A stretch of DNA of 64,000 nucleotides from Anthopleura xanthogrammica (lineage: Eukaryota > Cnidaria > Anthozoa > Actiniaria > Actiniidae), in assembly GCA_964019055.1 (NCBI GenBank), contig OZ025206.1, positions 26,036,906 through 26,100,905 of the forward strand. Direction: 5' to 3'. The stretch's first letter is position 1; every line of letters starts with the position of its first letter. The notes beneath the pieces are model-generated. The model saw nothing but the letters and a program-made list of their open reading frames with translations, was not told the origin of the DNA and did no database searches. Made by a program: the position numbers and the translations under genes. This document shows positions 53,575 to 64,000 of this stretch, piece after piece.

Positions 53575-53949
53575 AGTGATTTTTGTTTGTTACTTTAATC
53601 TTTCCGTTTTCCAAAGCGGACGTGCTTTTCCTCAAGTCGTGTTTGAGGAGAAAAATAAACAGGAAGTTTGTTGTTTTGATCAGAACCTAAAATACGTCAG
53701 TCCGGTCTGTAAAAGTGTGATAAGATGGATGATAGTGGAAAGGATAGCGACGAGATCATAAAGGAAGGCGTCCCTCTGCAAAAATCCACTAAATTCGAAT
53801 TCGATGTCACGTTGAAATTTTACAATTATCGCCCCCCCCCCCCCCCCCCCCCGCACATACACTTTTAAATGTGCTCCGCCGTCCAAAAGATATTTTACCA
53901 GTTCCTATTCTAAAACAAGATTATCAGGATATAGAATACGTGCCTAACT

Positions 53950-54130
53950 ACAGGAATCAGGCCTCTTATACCTTGTGCGTAATTTTTCTCCATTCCAGAC
54001 TACGTGTCATTCTCTTGAGAATAAGATTCATGTGAACATGTCTTCTCGTGTGCCAAAAAACCCCGAGAAAACTGGTAATCAAGGGAATGACACGTGGCTT
54101 GAAATGGGAAAATATCAGGCCCAAGGGTCT
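53950..54130. mobile_element. MITE, TTTCCCATTTCAGACC family
   Basis: ATTTTTCTCCATTCCAGACT, ATTCTCTTGAGAATAAG and, at the right, GACACGTGGCTTGAAATGGG, then TATTAGGCCC-like ends. A C-homopolymer of about 28 bp lies nearby at 53824-53851. Confidence 0.65.
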
Positions 54131-55002
54131 ATTCTTACGAAAACTACAAAACATGAATAAGATAAAACAAGATCCTTTAAGAATCTGTATAGAAAACAAA
54201 TACTAAACCCGTGAAAAAATATTTAACTAAATAGCATTGATTCTTGTGTTTGTAATAATTTTTCATGAGTTTATTGTTTCCCAATATTAAACAAGTAAAA
54301 TTATAGTAAAATATTTTATTAAAATTTTTCATTAAAAAAATCATAATACGTGCTAAAAATGATGATTTAAAAAAAATTTCCTTGACATTTCTTATTTCTT
54401 GTCAACCTCGATAGATAAATGTGTTGTTAATAAACGAGAAATATTATATACCACCCCTCCCCTCCCAAACGTTGCGCGAAACGTGTCGGATAACAAAAGG
54501 TCGACGAGTCAATAGACAATTATTTATGATCCGTCTACGAGGGGAAATTGCTCAAAAATAGGCTCAAATTTCCATCCGGTGCGAAAAACATGTTATATAA
54601 ACTCGTATCTTTATCTAGAATCAACAGAGAGTCACATTTCGAAAGCACACATCATGTGACATGCATGAAATCGATTTAACATCAACAATATTTCAAAAAT
54701 GCGTTGTCAATTTCACGCGCTTCAGCGACACCCAAATGGCTTCTTAATTTCTCAGTACTTAATTTCTCTTCCCTGGGGACACTATAATGGCATTAAAATG
54801 GTTTTTTACTGAGTATCTTTAGAGTATCTTTGTCACACGTTATCGTCTTGACCTCTCGTATGAAATTCTATCTTTGCGTCCTGTCACCAAATAGCGAGTT
54901 GTGTTTGGAGATTCGAAGGAGGTCAAGAAGTTTTTGGAGTATTTTTGATGCTTACAAGAAAAATAAGGTTACTTAAACAGATTATTTAACATCTATTTAG
55001 TA
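54131..55002. other. Intergenic downstream of the SIX gene
   Basis: AT-rich 3' flank, no gene or repeat recognised. Confidence 0.5.
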
Positions 55003-56390
55003 CTATAATAACTCCTTTTTCACCTCCGGAAGTTCGGAGAAAGTTTCTTCACTAGAAACTGAAACCTCACCGCTACAAATCATTGAAACAGAGGACACAT
55101 CGTTAAGCGGTGTGGTCGAGTAGATACAGTTAGCACTCAAAAGGCTTTCTTCGGTCTTGGTTAACGCATTGCACATTTCCTGATGGCTATCCTGGTCGAG
55201 AGTTCTGTCTAGTGAAGTCGGTGAAGCCGTAGAATCCATTGAATCGATGCTCTTACGGATAGAGACGTCGGAACTACGAACAAAACACACAAACAACAAG
55301 TTACACATGTTAATTCATAGCTTGATTTTACATAAGAGTTTTAAAGTAAATACAATCCGTGACACAAATTAGTTCCTTGTGCTGTACGATTTGGATAACA
55401 TTTGGGAAATTCCTGTTAGGAATTCGAGTTCAGGATGGCGGGCTTTAGAATTAAAAACCAATTGTTTGAGCTAATTTTAAAGATACACTGTTAGATCTCT
55501 TTCTTTACAAGCCTAATTGGTAGCCACAAATAGCGTTCAGTTGTGTTTAATAAGCCTTTTCGATCCTATTTGAGGACGGAAGCACGACGCTATACTAGGA
55601 GATACACAAACACACAAGGACATGCGATAGCTGCGAGAAACATAACGTCCTCCAAGTAAAGTTCATGAGACTACAGCAGCACTCGGACGGAAAATTAACT
55701 AAGTCAACATTGTGAAGAACTTGAATGAGATACAGGACAGGAAGAACTTCAAATATAGAGTTCTCTGAAGTAAATGCTAATAACGACAATTTAAAACACT
55801 TACTTTTTGCTGGAGGGCATTCGGTCCCTCTGTCTTCGATTCTTGAACCAGTTACTGACTTGTTTCAGCGTCAATTGTGTCTGTTTTGCAATGACTCGTT
55901 TTTCCTGTGGGGTTGGGTATTTATTTTGTTCGTAGTATTGTTTTAGCATTTGTCTGGACTTTTCTTTGAAGCAATAGACGGTTTCTTCCCCGTCCCAAAT
56001 GGTCCGCGGTAGAGGGAATTTCCTTCTGATCCGATACTTGTCTACAGCACCAAGAGTTCTTCCCCTGATTTTCTCCGCTTCTCTGTAGTGTGCCTTGTAC
56101 CATAGAGCCTGTAGCATCTCGTGTGAGCTGGGGTCAAACTCGTGCCCCTCCAGAATGGAATAAACCTCGCGAAAACGACCATGGTGAAATGATACATAAG
56201 CTCTGGCCTTCAAAACGCTGCAGCTCCCATTCACTAGGTCATTCGGTGGGAGGGACCACAAAAATCGTGAAAGTCTATCCACGTCCCCTGCTTGCCGCAA
56301 CGCGTCACAAACACATGAAACTTGCTCCGCTGTAAAAGCAAATGTATTACCATCGTTTTTGATGGGCGAAACATTATCGTAAGCGTCCAT
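55003..56390 (-). CDS. SIX4/5-class homeobox transcription factor
   Basis: Two exons, 55804-56390 and 55003-55273, join in phase to 285 residues. The SIX domain occupies about residues 17-130 ([51 protein letters not shown]) and is followed directly by the homeodomain ([45 protein letters not shown]). [18 protein letters not shown] and LWYKA favour the SIX4/5 class over SIX1/2 or SIX3/6. The second exon is a Ser/Thr- and acid-rich tail ([20 protein letters not shown]) ending EVKKELL. The donor is AA|GTAAGT at 55803 and the acceptor is CGTAG at 55274. It is much shorter than vertebrate SIX4/5, whose C-terminal activation region is long. A nuclear DNA-binding role is known for the family. The target tissue here is unknown. 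Confidence 0.92.
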
Positions 56391-58850
56391 GTTGTCGTAA
56401 GATGAGCACGAGTTGAGTCACATCAAGTTCACCTGAACATGTTGCAGCTTAATCTCCATGAGTAATACAGTCAGCTATCAACCGATGTGTGAGAATGCCA
56501 AGACTGACCCAAGGAAATCAAAAGGCTCTTCTCTGATTGGATAGAAAATCAATTAATCCCGAACAAAGGAAAACGCTGTTATACTTGTCAGAGTCGTGGA
56601 GTGATAACCGAGGGCGGAGCAGGCTCATTTTGCTTGTCAAACTTCCTTGAAATGTTTTGAAAGGATCAAGAAGTGTTGACCGAACATTTGGCGCTTCAAC
56701 AAATCAGCATCCACGAGAATAATTAGTCAAATGCCTTTTAATTTTAACACTTAGTGTTAACAAAGGAATAGTTAGTAAACATCATTGACTTGAAAGGAGA
56801 AAAACTTTGTCGGATCATCCTTAAATAAACTTTATTTCTGCATACAAATTAGAAGGATTAATGATAAATGGATCCTCCTCAGCCTCGCTAAACAGAAACT
56901 TTTCAGGGTCTTAATTCAAGGCAGGGAGAGTCTTTTAAAAGACTTCCTTGAAAGCTGTGGTGGCGGATGAATTGACAGTTACATTTCCTGAACAGACACT
57001 CGGACAACTTTAAGTTAATTAGCTGAAACAATCGTCCCAAGCTTGAATGACTTGACATGGTTTGAATAATGTGTGAGAAAAAAACAATAAACAGTTGATA
57101 AAGATATACCATTTGGATTAGATATAATTATACACGGCTTTTCTATCGCTTTGTTGTTTTGATATGGTATTGTTTATATTTAATACGATGCGAAGTGCCT
57201 GCCCAGGCGTGGATCCAGAACAGCTCACACATTTTTCCGGAAAATAAGCGGTCAAAATTTTCAAAGAAGCAGGAATATTTTCAGTGTTGATTTGGACTTT
57301 CGAACTACTTTTAAAGCAAACAAATGACAATTTCGAATTTTTTTCTATTTCTGATGAACTCTTTAGTTTCGTAGGTTTGACTTTCTTTCTTTCTTTCTTC
57401 TTTTTCTTCTTTTTTTGTTTTTTGTTTTTTGTTTGTTGCTGTTTTTTTGTTTTTTTTCTTTGCCGTCGACGATTTTTGGACCTGGAAAGCGGACCTTTTT
57501 GGGCTGCGGGGTTTGGCTGGAACCTGTTGCAGTTATATATATCACTAGTTCCAATTTTATCCTGGGGTGCAGAGGTTATTTATTCTCGCTCCGCTGTTTG
57601 CTGTTTTGACTGGAAGTGGCGAGCAGAAATAGCTGACTGACCGTTTAGTCTTCAAACAGACAAAGCTTAAAGTGTGGGCTCAATTTCCGCCCCTATAAAT
57701 TTAAGGTGATGAATGAAACTCTTTTTTAAGCACTGAATGGTCGCTCGTTAACTGCTACGGGAATCGAAATAGAACCTTTGCAGCCCAGGGTATTCCATTG
57801 TCAAACATTTTAACAAAACCTTTCGTATAATCGCAAACCAAAAACTATTTAGAAAACTGATCTTAGACGAAAGATGTTTCGAAAGTTGACATTTTGTCAA
57901 AACGAATTTTATTTCGTTTTGTTTCCTTTTTCACTCGATACTGAAATATCCATTAGATCGACTCACTTTCAAACGGTCTTAGAAAAATGCTTTCATGCTA
58001 TATCGGCCCAGTTTTGCTCGGAGACGAGTAGTCTATTCGTGGGGAGGTACAAGGAGACTGCTCGCAGGGTAGAAGATGAGCTGATTTTGGAGGCATTTCA
58101 GTGCCAGTAAAAATTTTGATTTTTAGTGTCAAATTCTTGACCCGTGAAAACTGAAAAGCAAGCATAATACATTTTAGAAAAAACCTACTAATGGTCTATC
58201 ACCAATCGAGCCCTGTGATTGGCTGAGCTACTAGGGGTCTATTAGTGATAAACCTCTAGTAGCGAAAAGCGCCGGTTTTGAAAACCAAAAAATATATATT
58301 TAAAGCAAAATCCAAAACTTTTTGCATCCTTTTATTGGACCGATTAGTAGGTTTTTACTAAAACAATTAGACCTCTCGCCCTCATAGCCTACGAGTCAAT
58401 AGCCCATTCTGCCTTCGGCCTCATGGGCTATTGACTCGTAGACCATTCGGACTCGAGGACTTATTGTTAAGTAGTTAACACTTATTCCGTGGTTGTTGTT
58501 TTGTTTGCTTTTGTCTTATTAGCTGCAGTCTCTAAGGGCGTTAATTTCCCAGTACGTCCCGTGCGAGAAATGAGTGCCAAACTCGATCACATGACAAACA
58601 AACAAAAACAAAACAAACAAACAAACAAACTAACTAACTAACTAAAATTAGTGGGCAAGATGGAAAAAAATCATGGTCAACTCAGACAATAGCGAAGCAA
58701 TCATCGTTGCAGCAGTTTTTCCAGCCGGATCTTTTTGTCAGTTGAGTTTCACAGGACAGTAAACAATTGAAACAATTTAAAGTCAATTATTTTCCGCGAT
58801 AAGCCGGAGTTTTGAATTCTGTGATATTCTAGCTAATTTGTTGAACTTGT
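56391..58850. other. Intergenic upstream of the SIX gene
   Basis: No gene supported. A T/TTTC-rich tract lies at 57380-57465. A hairpin at about 58385-58450 (CTACGAGTCAATAGCCCAT / ATGGGCTATTGACTCGTAG) lies next to an inverted pair around 58180-58370 (AAACCTACTAATGG / TTAGTAGGTTTTTAC), probably a MITE. Confidence 0.55.
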
Positions 58851-59138
58851 ACCGGTGGGGCATAGCAACGGTAACTCATAGTTCTGTAACCGGTGGGACA
58901 TAGCAATGGTAACACATAGTTCTGTAACTGAGACATAGCAACGGTAACTCATAGTTCTGTAACCGGTGGGACATAGCAACGGTAACTCATAGTTCTGTAA
59001 CCGGTGAGACATAGCAACGGTAACTCATAGTTCTGTAACCGGTGGGACATAGCAACGGTAACTCATAGTTCTGTAACCGGTGGGACATAGCAACGGTAAC
59101 TCATAGTTCTGTAACCGGTGGGACATAGCAACGGTAAC
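58851..59138 (+). repeat. Minisatellite, 38-bp unit, about 7-8 copies
   Basis: The unit CCGGTGGGACATAGCAACGG followed by TAACTCATAGTTCTGTAA is nearly identical between copies. One copy is shortened near 58926. A second short duplication (TTTTTCCCATACTAGT) follows at 59140-59230. Confidence 0.92.
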
Positions 59139-59670
59139 ACTTTTTCCCATACTAGTCTCTTATATTTTCCAATCTTAGCCCCACCACTTTTTCCCATACT
59201 AGTTCTTATATTTTCCAATCTTAGCCCCACCACTTTTTAAAAACCAACCAAGAAGAGGTAACAAAAATATCCTATTATTTGTACTTAGACGTTTTGAAAG
59301 ATTAAGATAATTGCTTCGAACCGGGCATAAGCTAGGCATGAAGACAAAGAAGAATATGTCTGGCCTTTTTGGTTAAGTAGGTTGCCATGGCTACAGCTAA
59401 TATAAGCTTAAGGTCTTTTGCAGTAAGGAGGGAGAGGATTACCCAACTGTTTAGTCAGCTGGTTATCTTCTATACTTTTATTTTTCTTTGCATATAATTG
59501 AGTCAAGCTGAAACAGAGTCGATTTATACACTTTCGAATCCGTTAAGCTCCTGTCACTGTCAGCTGTGCTAAAACAAACATGATAATGGTTGGCTCTTAA
59601 AATGCTGCCAATTTTTTCGTGGAAAAGAAAATGAACTCACTCCATTTGGAGGGTCTCAATGGGGTGGTAG

Positions 59671-59907
59671 TAGCCTGCGTAGCAGTCGTTGTTTTTTTTC
59701 CCCGCTGCTTGGCAATGTTAAAAAAGTGAAACGTGGGGGTGGAGGCGAGGAGAGAGGAAAAGCATCCCCCTCCCATCCCTTCCCCCCTTCCCCCCTCCCC
59801 CTAGTTTGATTTTTTGCTCTCGCTCTAGTTTTTACGTGGCCATAACCACAACCAACGAACAAACCATACCAAAAGAACTAACGCGAACCGTCTGCTACGC
59901 AGGCTAG
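59671..59907. mobile_element. MITE with AGCCTGCGTAGCAG ends
   Basis: TAGCCTGCGTAGCAGTCG at the left is mirrored by GTCTGCTACGCAGGCTA at the right. The centre is a C/T-rich low-complexity stretch. Confidence 0.8.
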
Positions 59908-60719
59908 GGTAGTATAGCTTTTATGGTTAACGGTTAAAATTTTGGCCTTCTTTTTCAGTTACGATTAACAAAAATCTTAATGATTAATTTCCATTGTTTA
60001 AAAAATTAAACATTAATTTACATCGTTTTAAAAGATTAATGATTAATCTAAATTGTTGAAAAAAACATTCTGAGCATTCTGGGATGAATGCATAACATTA
60101 CATCAGTCTTGAGAAGAGATCTCGACAAATATACAAGTCTTACAAACCATGACTATGAAAAAAATTCGGTTAAACTTTTTACGCCTAACGCTTAATTTTT
60201 TTCCATTTTTACGCTTAACAACTAAATTTTACAGTTAACCCTCTTTGTGTCGTAGGTTTTGGGGTCATTTAGGCTATGGTATGCTGATGAGTCCTGAAAA
60301 GAACGAAAAATAGTAATGAGCTCAAAGTTCAAAGTTTATTCAAACACAAAATACTATATAAATCAATAAAAATTAGATATAAAACTCACAAAGTTACAGA
60401 AATCCTAGTTATTACAGAAGAACTAAATTAGGTGTGTGTGGCTGCTGAAGCAGTTTAAACTTTCGAGTCAACAGTCATAGGCTAGTGCGCATGCGTGTGG
60501 TTTCATGTTCCCCGACTGTTTACTAAATGCAATTTTAAGGATTTACACTGAGAGGCTTGAAGTGGCTGTGTGTTGGAGCAGGACCCAAACAGCTTGGTAT
60601 CACTAACCAAATGAAACTTATATATCTCAGTAGCAGTCTACAAAGACAGGCAAACACTGCCCCAGGCTACATATCTCTCAGATAAAAACATTTACGAAAT
60701 TCCATATCATACTAGTGAT

Positions 60720-60722
<3 letters not shown>
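59908..60722. other. Intergenic, no gene seen
   Basis: A diffuse repeat of TTAATGATTAAT-like phrases lies at about 59930-60240, with nothing else. Confidence 0.45.

Positions 60723-60770
<48 letters not shown>
60723..60770. repeat. (AT)n microsatellite
   Basis: About 24 uninterrupted AT units, followed at about 60840-60895 by CAAA/ACAA-rich simple sequence. Confidence 0.95.
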
Positions 60771-60773
<3 letters not shown>

Positions 60774-61254
60774 CTATTAAAAACGCACCATTCAACAGGT
60801 CAGTGAGAGTTTCGCAAAACCAAATCAAACCAAACACCAAAAAAACAACAACAACAAGAAAAACAAACAAACAAACAAACAAAAAAGAAACAGGAAATAA
60901 CATCTACTGAGATGAACCAATAAAGAAGCCTGTGGTCCGTGGAGGCTCGACACACATTATGGCTAGGTGCGCACAAAAAGAATCCGTGACCGCGTGACAT
61001 GCAGTACAGGAATGGATCCTTTTTCTCTGGGTGTATTATGTTTCCCATTTCATTTTGTTACAGTATTCAAAATAAAGGCAACGTACTCAGAAAATAGAAG
61101 ATTCATTTGTCTAATTGCCAGTTACACTTATTGGAATAGAACTCTCTTAGTTATATAATCTTGCTTAATGACCGTTCAGTGCCGTACGTGCAGACAGTGC
61201 GTGATTTCATGATATGTATGTTTATACTTTGTACTCTGACTCTGGTACAATGTA

Positions 61255-61318
61255 TTTCAATATTTTTCTATTTATTTTTTTCTTTTATCTTTTTTCTCGT
61301 TTCTCATTCCTTTTTAAT

Positions 61319-61354
<36 letters not shown>

Positions 61355-61470
61355 TAATTTCTTTCTTTCTTTCCTTCTTTCTTTCCTTCTTTCTTTCCTT
61401 CCTTCCTTCCTTTCTCTCTTCTTTTCTCTTTCTTTCTTCCTCTTTTTCTCTCTTTCTTTCTTCCTTTCTC
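61255..61470 (+). repeat. Pyrimidine-rich (CTTT)n tract
   Basis: A (TTTC)n core at 61320-61345 inside a 200-bp almost pure pyrimidine strand. The Phe/Ser-rich ORF over it is spurious. Confidence 0.9.
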
Positions 61471-64000
61471 AATAAACTGAGAATTAAATAAAATTACCAG
61501 CATTAGTAAGGAAATAACCAAAAAATCGAGACAATTTCGTGATAATAAATTAATTATTCACCTTCATCAAAATAAATTTTTATTACTGACTGCGGTCGAG
61601 TACAAATTTCCCGACCCATCTCCCCCACGTACATTCCCCGTCTTTAGTAACAGACTATCAGCACATCCACGTGGTACCTTGATCACAGTAATCACTGCTC
61701 CAGGGGTTCCAAATCGAAACTTTAAAGTTTCCTAAAGCCAAGCTTTTTTATATAACTTTTAGTATCCAAGATGAGTTTTTGGAACTGTTGAACGAGGTTT
61801 TACATTTTATCAATAAAAAAAAAGACTCGTTTGTCAGAAATCTCTTTTCTATCATTTCGTGCTATCGCAGGTAATCATTCATTTTAGCGACGACATTTTC
61901 ATATTTTCTCGCTTCATTCGTAACTGCGCATTGTGTAATATACGTGTGTGATTGCTCAAGCGTTCGATGGACGTGAACGCGTTCGATGCTTGGAAGACCA
62001 TTTGATTTATGAGGTCATTAATCATTGTGATCTCATAGTCTGGCGTCATCAAACACGAGTAATATCGCTGAGTAAACTAACCTTGCCACTATATACCGCA
62101 TTATAGGCGGTTTAAATTGAGAATTTTAATGGCCAATTAATTTTTTTTAATTTCACCGTCTTTTGATTTAAAATTGATGTGAATTTTGCGAGATTTGTTA
62201 CCAAGAAACCCTTGATGCTATTGCTAAATCAAAGCCATCGTTACTGACCTAGCATGTTTGTCTCGCTAGAGGATAAAGTACAATATAACCAGTTGTAAGT
62301 TGATTAACGAGCTGTAATATAGATGCATGTAAAGAACCTCAACCCTGAGGAGTTGTCAATGAGGTACTCAACTGAAAGAGCAATCACACTGATGTGTGTG
62401 ACCATAGCAACGAAGTAGAGGTCTCATAACAACGCATTACTTCTCTCACGAGATTTAAACAAAAGAGTAAACTAGCTGAACATCGGCTCTACCCCAGTGG
62501 TATATTTTAACGAAGTATCTAACTAGACATATACGAATTAACGAGATAACTCCAATCTTAGTGACTGACCAAGGGAGTTAGAAAGGACACAAAATACTGC
62601 CAGCAATATTGAATGTTTCCAGGCTATGTATTGATTTCTACGGCTTTTCTTTGTCTATGGGAGGTAACTATACAATCCTTTCCTATCCTTGAGTATTCTC
62701 ATCCCGTGTTTTACCACACTCATAAATCACTAAGATTCCGTCAGGCAATTAATCGCAAAGGAAAATGACCTAGATTGCATAACACTTCTAAGGGTTTCTA
62801 GTTATAAATAACCTTTTTAGAATAATTGAAAAAATTGCTTTTCCTAGCCTTGAGGTATACAATAAAACAGCGTGTAAAAGAAAAAGCTTTTTAGAAAGAG
62901 TGTAACACTTAAAATCGAAGGAAATGAACTGTAAAAGGCTTAACATTCATCATTCAACATACATCACTAGACTGAATGAATGAAAATGTTTTGCAACCCG
63001 CTTTATCAATCCAGGCAGCCTTCAATAACTAATTAAAAAGAAACTTTACTAGTAATGATAAAAACTTTAAAAGAAAGCTTTTTTTTTTTGCACAAAATCG
63101 AGTAGGAACCAAGAAAAAATTTTCGTGACCGAACTCTTTTCAAGAACGTGTTGTCCAGTAATTTCTTCTATGATATATCCCGCGTGGTCAGTATATTTCT
63201 TTTTTAAGCCGGTCTTTAACGAGCCGGAGGGGTTTCTTGATAATTTACGATTGAGTACACATTTTGCCGGGTCTTGTAAGAACAATAATCTCGATAACTA
63301 TAAAAATTCAAAGAAGGGTGTGCTACGTGATTACTGGTGGCCGTGGGAAACGATCACAAATAGGGCTTCAACATTTGATTTTTTTTTAATTGGAAAATTC
63401 TGGAGCAATAGCCCTGAGAAACGCTTTCGTCATGAGCCAGAATATGACAAACGCTAACACGTACACAGCTTAAATATTTTTTATACATTTTAACGATATA
63501 CTATATGGATAAACAGCTAAAGAATGAAATGTGAAATTTATCCCCCCCAAAAAATTACGAAACAACATGAAAGTTATCAGCAACACGGCTGGAAGCCTTT
63601 AGTACTAATCTATTTGTATAAATCGCTGATTTTTTTCTGCTATAAATATACTCAAGGAGTCTCTCTTTGTACCAAGGCTTTTAACTTTTGCTTTTATCGG
63701 GCATTTCCCGCGTGCACTTTCGCTAGATGCGAGCGCTTCCTTTTCACTGCCACAATTTGATTTATAGACGGATTTAAAAAGCACGTTTAACAGGTGTGAG
63801 GTTGCAGGAAGACAATGGGTCCTCGTTGCCTTGGGGGTAATAAGTGGAATCGGTGACTAATCAGGTTGATGGAGAACCTAAAGCTTGCGAGTTAGAGATA
63901 CTGCTATTGTTTGGGTTTATTCTTCTTTGAACGAATGCACTCCAGATCGACTCTAGGACTACTAATAATTATCTAAAAAAATACTATAGTTAGCCGTGCA
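61471..64000. other. Intergenic, no gene seen
   Basis: The longest open frames (63125-63457 on plus, 63067-63285 on minus) overlap each other, lack codon or domain signals and are not called. No tRNA or repeat array was recognised. Confidence 0.5.

Noticed and set aside
63067..63457. Overlapping ORFs on opposite strands near the right edge
   Set aside because: No domain, no splice or promoter support, and composition like the surrounding intergenic DNA.

Overview
The window is eukaryotic: genes are split by GT-AG introns (plus one GC-AG intron), spacing is loose, base composition is AT-rich, and short palindromic transposons and tRNA-derived SINEs are very dense. The gene content (VPS8, a SIX4/5-type homeobox gene, Tctex-1 light chains, death-domain and SH2 signalling proteins) is animal. 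The repeat style, including GGCCCGTTTACACTAG foldbacks, suggests a cnidarian and most likely a stony coral. The taxon is an inference.

Layout. 1-4743 (-): the 5' end of VPS8, running off the left edge. 6.6-21.8 kb: four members of an unrecognised gene family (6610-7662 -, 12766-13305 +, 16733-17377 -, 20877-21830 -) sharing an N-terminal TPLSM...YFE.RN..IF motif. Three are close paralogs with 2, 3 and 8 copies of a 21-residue repeat and similar TATA promoters. A broken extra copy lies at 12.3-12.5 kb. This region also holds a 2.2 kb minisatellite, a large foldback element with an internal satellite, and many MITEs. 24.0-24.3 kb: a 45-bp minisatellite.

26.9-44.6 kb: a head-to-head pair. The minus gene (26871-35400) encodes a death domain followed by a Cbl-like EF-hand plus SH2 (TKB-like) module. 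The plus gene (36606-44615, ten exons resolved) encodes a protein kinase fused to a C-terminal Nudix-like domain. The two start codons are 1.2 kb apart, and a 663-bp transposon with a 9-bp target duplication fills much of that gap. Shared regulation, perhaps in innate immune or stress signalling, is inferred from the domains and arrangement only.

46.1-52.6 kb: three diverged Tctex-1-type dynein light chain genes (-, -, +). 55.0-56.4 kb (-): a two-exon SIX4/5-class homeobox gene. 56.4-64 kb: no convincing gene, but a 38-bp minisatellite, a MITE, and AT and CTTT microsatellites.

Exon coordinates were derived by hand from reading frame, splice sites and phase. No homology search was run. Domain names rest on motif recognition.
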